From CAYYAQ01 sp964469555 (GTDB lineage: Bacteria > Planctomycetota > UBA1135 > UBA2386), in NCBI GenBank assembly GCA_964469555.1, contig CAYYAQ010000150.1, positions 1 through 12,539 of the forward strand: a DNA stretch of 12,539 bases. The letters are read 5' to 3'. Shown here in pieces: positions 7,295-12,539 of this stretch (its first letter is position 1; each line of letters begins with the position of its first letter). Below the pieces are notes generated by a model, which ran no database searches, had not been told where the DNA came from, and worked only from the letters and a program-made list of their open reading frames with translations. The translations under genes and the position numbers were made by a program.

Positions 7295-7305
7295 CGCTCT
7301 TCTCC
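7276..7305. terminator. Possible bidirectional terminator hairpin between convergent genes
   Basis: GGAGAAG (7276-7282) pairs exactly with CTTCTCC (7299-7305). Inside the loop CGC (7286-7288) can pair with GCG (7294-7296) around a five-base loop. The stem spans the end of the plus-strand operon and the 12 bases before the minus-strand stop. There is no clear T run on either side, so its use as an intrinsic terminator is uncertain. Confidence 0.4.
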
Positions 7306-7306
7306 T

Positions 7307-7879
7307 TCAGGTGCGTTCGACCCAGAACGTGTCGACGACGGAGCCCAGTTGTTTGCGGAGAAGGGCCTTCGCGCGGTGGGCGCGGACGTGGAGCGCGTCC
7401 ACGCGGGCTCCGGTGATCTCGGCGATGTCAGCGTACGGGAGGCCCTCGACGATGTGGAGCACGAGGGCTTCACGCAGCATGATGGGCAGCCGGTCGATCG
7501 CGATGGCGAGGGCTTCGGCAGACTCGGCCTGGACGACGTTGGACAACACGCTGCGGCGCGCCCCCATCGGGTCGGTGTCCAGCGAACGTGAGTTGTGAGG
7601 ATTCGTCTTGTCCACCTGTTGCTTCAAGTGTTGCCGACACAGGTTGACCGCGATCGCGTAGAGCCACGGGCCGAGCCGCTCCGGATTGCGAAGGTCGTCG
7701 AGCTTCGCGAATGCCTTGCCGAAGCACTCCTGCGTCAAGTCGTCCGTCACGTCCGGGTCGCCGATCATCGTCGTGATGTAGCGGCGGATGCGCTCGCGAT
7801 ACTCGTCGGCGATTGCTTCACGTGCTTCGGCGTCGCCTTTGCAGGCAAGGTTGACAAGGCCGACGATGTCCTGCGTCAC
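7307..7879 (-). CDS. ECF-type RNA polymerase sigma factor (sigma-70 family)
   Basis: 190 residues, the usual ECF size. Region sigma2 covers about 24-88: DDLTQECFGKAFAKLDDLRN, then GPWLYAIAVNLCRQHLK, the core-binding and -10 recognition helices. A linker of about 35 residues follows, then region sigma4 (about 122-176): AIDRLPIMLREALVLHIVEG and the helix-turn-helix PYADIAEITGARVDALHVRAHRAK. The GTG start overlaps the kinase stop (GTGA), with AGGAG eight bases upstream. No anti-sigma gene is adjacent; the gene follows a membrane Ser/Thr kinase in the same operon. ECF factors controlled by Ser/Thr kinases are known in groups found in planctomycetes and others, so control by phosphorylation is a reasonable inference. 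Target promoters cannot be read from the window. Confidence 0.9.
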   Translation of the reverse strand: MTQDIVGLVNLACKGDAEAREAIADEYRERIRRYITTMIGDPDVTDDLTQECFGKAFAKLDDLRNPERLGPWLYAIAVNLCRQHLKQQVDKTNPHNSRSLDTDPMGARRSVLSNVVQAESAEALAIAIDRLPIMLREALVLHIVEGLPYADIAEITGARVDALHVRAHRAKALLRKQLGSVVDTFWVERT

Positions 7880-9546
7880 TGCAACCGCTCCTGCACCTTC
7901 TTGCGGATCGTCAGCGCGTGCGGTCCGGTCAGTTCCTCGGCCATCTGCCGTATCCTACCCTTCTCGGCTTCCGAGAATCGGTTCGGCCGCTCCAGTCGAG
8001 TCGCCAGGTAGACCGCCGCCGCGAAGTTCGCTTCCCCCGTTACCTGCGCCAGTTCTAGCGCGGCGCGCAAACGCGCTTCGTCGCTGGTTCGGATCGCGAC
8101 GACCGCTTCGAGGAAGTAGCGGAACGGCGCCATCCTCTCGATGTCCCGTAGTGCCCTTTCGAGTTCTTCGGTGCTCACAGAAGCATCGAGCAACTTGCTC
8201 CATCGGACTGGTAGATGATCACCCACGATCTCCTGGCTCGAGTCTGCGCGCAGCGCGCTGGCCCCCAACAGTCTCGGATAGAGCGTGTGCTTGCAGGCCC
8301 ACATGGCGGAGGCTTCCTCCTTGGCTCGGTCGAACCCGGCTTCCCCCGCGGCTTCGAAATCCCGAAGCGCCAGGAACAGCGAGCCCGTGTGCTTTCGCGC
8401 CATCCCCCTCCAGAAGAGTCCCTGTGCCGACGCCCCATCCGGAATCGCACGACTGCAAGACACGAGTGCCGTGCGAGCGAATGGCGGACCCGCTTCCACG
8501 ATCATCTGGATGAATTCCGTTGGTGTGGTCGTCAGCTCCCCTGAACTTCCCGTAAGCGGCTCACCGATCGTCACGTCGCGGATGGCCCACCCGGCAATCA
8601 TGCACAACGCGCCGACCACCGCGATCAGCATCACCCGTGGTCTTCCCCGCACCACGCCGCGTGGGATCAGCTCCCGCACGCGACGCGCCAACACCCGGCA
8701 GTCGGGAGGCCGCGCCGCCTTGTCCTTGGCGATACACGCCATGACCAAATCGTCGATCCCCGCCGGAAGTCCCGACCGTAACTGCGACGGCGGAGGTGGG
8801 TCCAACGACTCCACATTCTTCAACACCTGGAACAGGTTGTTCCCCGCGAACGGCGAATGCCCTGTTAGCAACTCGTAGAGGACGACCCCCGTCGCGTAGA
8901 CATCCGTCCGCGCGTCCACCGCCTCCGGCACATCCAGGATCTGTTCCGGCGAGATGTACTCGGGCGTTCCGAGGATCTCACCCGTCTGCGTCAACCGCTC
9001 CCCGTCGTCGAGCACCCGCGAGATGCCGAAGTCCAGGACCCGCACCCGCTCCGTCGAATCCACCATGACGTTCTCGGGCTTCACGTCGCGGTGCACGATC
9101 CCCTTCTCGTGTGCCGCGTGCAGGATGTCCGCCAGCTGCGCGACCTTGTCCAGCCGCCACGCGATGTCACGTTGGTCGTCAGCGACCACCGGTCGCAGCG
9201 TCTCGCCGTCGACGAACTCCATCACCAGGTAGAGCCTTCCCTCCTGGCAGTCGTAGTCGAACACCCGCACGACTCCCGGGTGCGGGATGCGAGCCGAAAG
9301 TCTGGCCTCCTGCTCGAAGCGCTCCGCCAGGGTCTCAGGCCCGGTGTGCGTGTGCACCGTCTTGATCGCGACCACCGTTCCGAGTTCGGGATGTCGCGCC
9401 CGATACACCGAGCCCATTCCGCCGCGCTTGATCAACTCCAACCCGTCGTAGATCCCCAGCCGGGTCGGATGCGCAAAGTGTTGGCAGTGCGGGCAGACGT
9501 CGCCCGTGAACGCTTCGAGTTCCCGTTCACAGACGGCGCACTGCAT
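7876..9546 (-). CDS. Membrane Ser/Thr protein kinase with N-terminal zinc ribbon and extracytoplasmic helical domain
   Basis: 556 residues from the ATG at 9546, which overlaps the VWA stop by one base (TGATG). It opens with a zinc ribbon (Cys3/Cys6 and Cys18/Cys21, CAVC and CPHC). The Hanks-type kinase domain (about 32-295) has the glycine loop RGGMGSVYRA, Lys62 in VAIK, Glu80 in the C-helix, catalytic Asp154 in HRDVKPEN, DFG at 172-174, an activation loop with Thr186, Thr188 and Thr194, and SPE in place of APE. One transmembrane segment lies at about 305-322. The outer part (about 325-556) is helical with TPR-like repeats and probably senses an envelope signal or binds a partner. All kinase residues needed for activity are present. 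It lies between the VWA gene and the ECF sigma gene, which suggests that the sigma factor is a substrate. A longer in-frame reading to 9927 lies wholly inside the VWA gene and is not used. Confidence 0.92.
   Translation of the reverse strand: MQCAVCERELEAFTGDVCPHCQHFAHPTRLGIYDGLELIKRGGMGSVYRARHPELGTVVAIKTVHTHTGPETLAERFEQEARLSARIPHPGVVRVFDYDCQEGRLYLVMEFVDGETLRPVVADDQRDIAWRLDKVAQLADILHAAHEKGIVHRDVKPENVMVDSTERVRVLDFGISRVLDDGERLTQTGEILGTPEYISPEQILDVPEAVDARTDVYATGVVLYELLTGHSPFAGNNLFQVLKNVESLDPPPPSQLRSGLPAGIDDLVMACIAKDKAARPPDCRVLARRVRELIPRGVVRGRPRVMLIAVVGALCMIAGWAIRDVTIGEPLTGSSGELTTTPTEFIQMIVEAGPPFARTALVSCSRAIPDGASAQGLFWRGMARKHTGSLFLALRDFEAAGEAGFDRAKEEASAMWACKHTLYPRLLGASALRADSSQEIVGDHLPVRWSKLLDASVSTEELERALRDIERMAPFRYFLEAVVAIRTSDEARLRAALELAQVTGEANFAAAVYLATRLERPNRFSEAEKGRIRQMAEELTGPHALTIRKKVQERLQ
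7888..7892 (-). promoter_or_regulatory. Ribosome binding site AGGAG for the sigma factor
   Basis: On the minus strand AGGAG stands eight bases before the GTG at 7879, inside the 3' end of the kinase gene. It supports the GTG start and allows independent ribosome entry in addition to coupling through the four-base overlap. Confidence 0.6.
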
Positions 9547-10955
9547 CACAGGCGGCGGAACCGCTCGATGCGGGCCGACAGGATCTTTCGGTACTTCTTC
9601 AGCATCCGTGAGTTCTGTAGCAGATCTTCGTCGTCGGTGCCCGCGTAGTTTTGCTCGAAGAACTCGAGCGCCCGTGCCACCTTGCGCTCCGCTTCGCCAT
9701 AGCGTGACGACTTCGCGGATTCGGCCATGCCGCGCATCGCTCGGCCCATGACGGCGATTGTGAAGTTCTTCCGCACCTCGTGGTCCGTCGTGTTGTCCGT
9801 CCGTTGCGGGTCGAGGAAGCGCGTCCGCTCGTCCAGCGTCACCCGCCGCCCGGTAGCGGCGTCCTTGTAGCGCAGCTGCACGCGCACCTTGCTCGCGACC
9901 GTCGCCCGCTCTTTGAAGTTCCTGCACCGGAACTTCACCAGCATAACGCCGGTCATTCCGTAGTTGGAGTTCTCGAGTTGTGCGGAGAAGCCCCTCTCGT
10001 TCATCTGCGGGTGGTACCCGTAGACCCGCGTGACCTCGATCCCTGGGCCGTGCTTCAGCACGACTTCCATCTCACGCGCCACGATCCCGACCAGACTCTG
10101 CGCCTCTTGCACGAACACCTTCTGGATGTCCGCGTCGTCCGCGACGAAGTGAAACAGCCCGCGCCCGGCCGTAGCCAGACCAGCGAGAAGGTCCCGGTTG
10201 AAGTCCCGACCGACTCCGATCGTCGACAGGTCGATTCCGCGTTCATTGTACTTCTTCGAATCACTCGTGATCTGTTCGGCGTCCGTCACACCCTTGTTTG
10301 CGAGCCCGTCGGTGAGCAGGATCACGCGGTGGTCGGCGAGCTCTTCGCAACCCTTCACGACTTCCTTGTACCCGAGCATCAGGCCGGCGTGCAGGTTCGT
10401 GTTTCCAGAAGCCGTGAGGCGGCGGACCGTCTCCAGCACCTTCCGCCGATCGCCGACTCGCTGCGCCGGCAGCAAGACCTCGGCGTCCGTGGAGTAGCCG
10501 ATGATCGCGATCGAATCCGTCGGGCGCAGTTTTCGCACGAATTGGCACAGCCCCTGTTTCACGCGGTTCATCTTGTCCCCCGCCCGCATCGATCCGCTCT
10601 GGTCGATTACCAGCGCGAGGTTCAGCGGTCGCATGCTCTTCGTATCGTGCAACCGTTGCGTGGCGAAGCCGATCTGGAGCACCGACTCCCTCCCGTGCGC
10701 TGGCAGTGGGGTGTCCCAGCGGAGATCGAGCGACACGCTCGTCCCGGCCTTGGGCAGCGGAATGCTGTGCCGGTGGTAGTTGACGATGTCCTCGATGACA
10801 ATGAACTCGGGGGCGGGGAGGACGCCGAGATTGGCGTATCGTTTCGCCGCGGCGTGGCCAGCGGTCGACCTTCCGTCTTGCGCCACGACCGTGGCGCAGA
10901 GGGTCGACAGAAGTGCGAGGAAGCACGCCGGTGGCGTGAGGATGCGATTTTTCAT
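9546..10955 (-). CDS. Exported von Willebrand factor A domain protein (YfbK-like)
   Basis: 469 residues from the ATG at 10955, chosen because it gives a signal peptide (MKNRILTPPACFLALLSTLCATVVA|QDG) and has GGAG eight bases upstream. A short N-terminal segment (about 50-100) with VIEDIVNYHRHSIPLP resembles the region before the VWA domain in YfbK-type proteins. The VWA domain (about 110-295) has an intact MIDAS: DQSGS at 118-122, Thr186 in GNTN, Asp216 in LLTDG. After it come a beta-rich region (about 296-400) and a helical C-terminal part rich in basic residues. MIDAS proteins bind a divalent metal and protein ligands. As first gene of a VWA, kinase and sigma operon it may be a surface sensor or adaptor for the kinase (inference). 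It is not a member of the BatA membrane type, as no second transmembrane segment is seen. Confidence 0.88.
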   Translation of the reverse strand: MKNRILTPPACFLALLSTLCATVVAQDGRSTAGHAAAKRYANLGVLPAPEFIVIEDIVNYHRHSIPLPKAGTSVSLDLRWDTPLPAHGRESVLQIGFATQRLHDTKSMRPLNLALVIDQSGSMRAGDKMNRVKQGLCQFVRKLRPTDSIAIIGYSTDAEVLLPAQRVGDRRKVLETVRRLTASGNTNLHAGLMLGYKEVVKGCEELADHRVILLTDGLANKGVTDAEQITSDSKKYNERGIDLSTIGVGRDFNRDLLAGLATAGRGLFHFVADDADIQKVFVQEAQSLVGIVAREMEVVLKHGPGIEVTRVYGYHPQMNERGFSAQLENSNYGMTGVMLVKFRCRNFKERATVASKVRVQLRYKDAATGRRVTLDERTRFLDPQRTDNTTDHEVRKNFTIAVMGRAMRGMAESAKSSRYGEAERKVARALEFFEQNYAGTDDEDLLQNSRMLKKYRKILSARIERFRRL

Positions 10956-11003
10956 CTGGAGGGCTCCATTCTCTTCTACAGATAGGTTTGTGGATACCTC
11001 CAG
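10956..11003 (-). promoter_or_regulatory. Leader of the VWA gene with alternative inverted repeats around the ribosome site
   Basis: Just before the ATG, the message of the VWA operon contains CCTCCAG (plus-strand 10956-10962). It can pair perfectly with an upstream CTGGAGG (plus-strand 10997-11003), or partly with the nearby TGGAG that contains the probable ribosome site (plus-strand 10964-10968). The two pairings exclude each other: the first leaves GGAG in a loop, the second hides it. The repeats are seen in the sequence. A switch is only a hypothesis. Confidence 0.3.
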
Positions 11004-11106
11004 GGATTCAGGGCGCGGGAATCGCTTACAGGGAAACCCGGACGATTCTCGACCGGATCGTACGGATCGACGGGCCGGGAAGTGTTTCGAAGTCCGCCGT
11101 GGCAAC

Positions 11107-11130
11107 GTCCGATTGCGGAAACAGTCGGAC
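11107..11130 (+). repeat. Inverted repeat upstream of the HAMP gene
   Basis: GTCCGATTG (11107-11115) can pair with CAGTCGGAC (11122-11130), nine pairs with one G-T wobble, around a six-base loop. It lies about 60 bases before the start at 11190 and ten bases before a five-T run. It could be an operator, a leader hairpin or part of a weak terminator. The gap to the T run argues against a standard terminator. Confidence 0.45.
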
Positions 11131-11189
11131 AGGTGTCGGGTTTTTACCGATACCGAGTGCTGAAACCTTCAACGCATCCGACTCCATCC

Positions 11190-11768
11190 ATGTCCGAGAA
11201 GAGCACGAATCGTCGCAAGACTCTTGTGATCAACCCGAAGCAGCAGAAGCGGTTGGTCTTGACCATGTCGTTGATCCCCTCACTTGGGCTCTCCGCCACC
11301 ATGGTGTTGATCTGTTTCTTCTGCAACAGTCTGTACGAGGAGGCGACTCAGCTCAATGTCCAACTGGACAGCTTGATGCCGCTGTTCCTCGCCGTCTCGG
11401 GCTTTGTGCTGGTTTCAGGGTTCTTCATGATCTCGAACGCCCTGATCATCTCGCACAAGATCGCTGGACCGGCCTACCGGCTCTGCAAGTCGCTGGAGCA
11501 GATCCGCGAGGGCGACATCGCCTTCAAGGTAAGGCTCCGGGACGGCGACCATCTCACGGAGGTCTGCGACGAGCTGAACCTGCTCCTCGACACGCTCAAT
11601 GAGACGGTACCCGAGGGTTTCCGCACGCGGGCGATGCGAGAAGCGGAGGAGGCGGCAGAGGTCGCCGCCGGGAAGGCCGAGGAAAGCCCGACCAGCGAAC
11701 CAGGCATCGACGACGTTCCCTCGGTGGTCACGGACGAACAGCCGGTCGTTGTGAAAACTCAGGATTGA
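11190..11768 (+). CDS. Two-TM membrane protein with HAMP-like domain
   Basis: 192 residues from the ATG at 11190. An N-terminal basic cytoplasmic stretch (1-22) precedes TM1 (about 24-45), a short outer loop, and TM2 (about 63-87). This leads directly into a HAMP-like segment: HKIAGPAYRLCKSLEQIREGDIAFKVRLRDGDHLTEVCDELNLLLDTL (about 89-136; quoted in part: IAGPAYRL, EGDIAFKVRLRDGD). The remaining C-terminus is acidic, Ala/Glu-rich and probably disordered. No methyl-accepting, kinase or cyclase domain follows. No good ribosome site is seen before the ATG, and a GTG at 11157 in the same frame has none either. Small HAMP proteins of this type are familiar in planctomycetes and deltaproteobacteria; their role is not known to me. 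The next gene starts eight bases downstream. Confidence 0.8.
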   Translation: MSEKSTNRRKTLVINPKQQKRLVLTMSLIPSLGLSATMVLICFFCNSLYEEATQLNVQLDSLMPLFLAVSGFVLVSGFFMISNALIISHKIAGPAYRLCKSLEQIREGDIAFKVRLRDGDHLTEVCDELNLLLDTLNETVPEGFRTRAMREAEEAAEVAAGKAEESPTSEPGIDDVPSVVTDEQPVVVKTQD

Positions 11769-11776
11769 GACTGAGC

Positions 11777-12539
11777 ATGCGCTTGGGGTCATCACGAACA
11801 TCTCTCCTCTGCCTCGTAGTCGCGTGCGCTGGCTCAGGGTGCGGGCAGGATCGGGGGCCGGCCACCGAGCGCGCCAAAGGGCTGCACCCGCGGGCCGTCC
11901 ACCTCGTTCTCGAGGGCATGCTCTCCCACAATGCGGAGATACGACAAAACTCGTTCGACCTGTGCGAGCGTCACTGGGAGGACCTGCGCGGCAGCGTTCG
12001 TGACTTTCTGGAGAGCGACGAAGTGCCCAGGCGGCACGCCGCCGCCTACTTGCTGTCGCGGCTCGGTGGGTGGACGGATGCCCCCCTGCTTCGAATCTGC
12101 CTGCGAGATTCCTCTGCGGATGTCCGCCTCGCCACGTTGCGCGGTGTCTCTCGGCTCCGCGACCGTCGAAGTGTTCCACTGCTTCTCGCCAATCTGGAAT
12201 CTAAGATCGACTTCAAAGAGCGTCGGGCAGTGCTCGATGTCATCGCTCAGCTGGATCCCGGCGCCGCTCTCGAGGTGTGTTTGAAGTTCTCGGACCGCGA
12301 AAGCTGGGCCCATCGCCGCAACGCAGCCGAGACCATGGGATGTCTCGATGACGGAGTGTCGGAGGCACGGCTCGTGCGGATGTTGAGTGATTCCGTGTGG
12401 ATGGTGCGCAGCGATGCGGCCTATTCACTCGCAAGGCGAGGCGTGACTACGGTGGGCCCGCACCTGGTCCGGATGGCGAAAGAGAAGCCGTCAAAGGTCC
12501 GCATCGCGGCGACGTACGCACTTGGGGCCCTCCGTCGCC
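11777..12539 (+). CDS. HEAT-repeat lipoprotein, 3' end beyond the window
   Basis: An open frame from the ATG at 11777 runs without a stop to the end of the window (254 codons visible). The N-terminus is a lipoprotein-type signal: MRLGSSR, a hydrophobic run, then LVVAC with Cys17 as the probable lipidated residue (Cys22 in GSGC is an alternative). From about residue 36 onward the protein is made of HEAT-like helical pairs of about 30-35 residues, with recurring patterns such as RRHAAAYLLSRLG, DVRLATLRGVSRLRDRRSVPLLLANL, RRNAAETMG, VRSDAAYSLARRG and VRIAATYALGAL. HEAT proteins bind other proteins and have no catalysis of their own. It starts eight bases after the HAMP gene, so the two are likely co-transcribed. 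The ribosome site is weak. Large opposite-strand reading frames here are shadows. Confidence 0.8.
   Translation, partial: MRLGSSRTSLLCLVVACAGSGCGQDRGPATERAKGLHPRAVHLVLEGMLSHNAEIRQNSFDLCERHWEDLRGSVRDFLESDEVPRRHAAAYLLSRLGGWTDAPLLRICLRDSSADVRLATLRGVSRLRDRRSVPLLLANLESKIDFKERRAVLDVIAQLDPGAALEVCLKFSDRESWAHRRNAAETMGCLDDGVSEARLVRMLSDSVWMVRSDAAYSLARRGVTTVGPHLVRMAKEKPSKVRIAATYALGALRR

Larger units (their letters stand above)
10956..11189. promoter_or_regulatory. Divergent intergenic region between VWA operon and HAMP gene
   Basis: 234 bases separate the two divergent starts, so promoters for both directions should lie here. I find no convincing -35/-10 pair for the main sigma factor nor a clear GGAAC-type ECF -35 box on either strand. 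Visible structure: CGGATCG repeated directly at 11054-11060 and 11063-11069, an inverted repeat at 11107-11130, and a five-T run at 11141-11145. A short in-frame extension of the HAMP gene (from 11082) crosses part of this region but lacks a ribosome site. Confidence 0.5.

Noticed and set aside
9547..9927. Extended N-terminus of the kinase
   Set aside because: This in-frame extension lies entirely within the VWA gene. The ATG at 9546 overlaps the VWA stop and starts directly at the zinc ribbon.
9780..10985. A 401-codon open frame on the plus strand opposite the VWA gene
   Set aside because: It is the antisense shadow of a GC-rich gene with a clear VWA domain. Its translation is rich in His, Arg, Val and Leu with no domain pattern, and it has no place in an operon.
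11415..12179. A 254-codon minus-strand frame across the HAMP and HEAT genes
   Set aside because: It covers two plus-strand genes with clear membrane, HAMP and HEAT patterns. The minus-strand translation is low-complexity and Arg-rich.
1..12539. CRISPR array, tRNA or rRNA gene, insertion sequence, prophage or attachment site
   Set aside because: I looked for spaced direct repeats, cloverleaf-like segments, transposase motifs and terminal inverted repeats and found none. Nearly all of the window is accounted for by protein genes.

Overview
The window is GC-rich, densely coding DNA and most likely comes from an uncultured member of the Planctomycetota. I infer this from the gene content, not from any marker gene: a coiled-coil protein, an NPCBM protein, HtrA-like proteases, a zinc-ribbon membrane Ser/Thr kinase next to an ECF sigma factor, a YfbK-like VWA protein, a short HAMP protein and a HEAT-repeat lipoprotein. 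Many exported products have Gln just after the predicted signal-peptide cleavage site.

Left block (1-7294, plus strand) is one tight operon of exported proteins. It starts with the end of a coiled-coil gene that stays in one frame from base 1 to 1140 but is cut by two stop codons (TAG at 70-72, TGA at 895-897). Then come a secreted TPR/coiled-coil protein, a secreted protein with four beta-rich repeats and a C-terminal NPCBM-like domain, and three tandem trypsin/HtrA-fold proteins with PDZ-like domains. Only the first of the three keeps a His-Asp-Ser triad. The other two have lost all three residues, and both carry Tyr at the Ser position. From 1150 onward neighbouring genes overlap by 1-4 bases or are 1 base apart, which implies coupled translation.

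Middle block (7307-10955, minus strand) converges on the first with only 12 bases between stop codons, where a hairpin may stop transcription from both sides. It is transcribed in the order VWA protein, membrane Ser/Thr kinase, ECF sigma factor, with 1- and 4-base overlaps. No anti-sigma gene is seen, so the kinase may control the sigma factor.

Right block (11190-12539, plus strand) diverges from the VWA gene across a 234-base intergenic region that holds two notable inverted repeats. It encodes a two-TM HAMP-like protein with no output domain and a HEAT-repeat lipoprotein that runs off the window.

The strongest candidate for something new is the left operon: one apparently active HtrA-like protease translated together with two degenerate paralogues and a putative carbohydrate- or surface-binding protein. 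The doubly interrupted coiled-coil gene is the second point to check.
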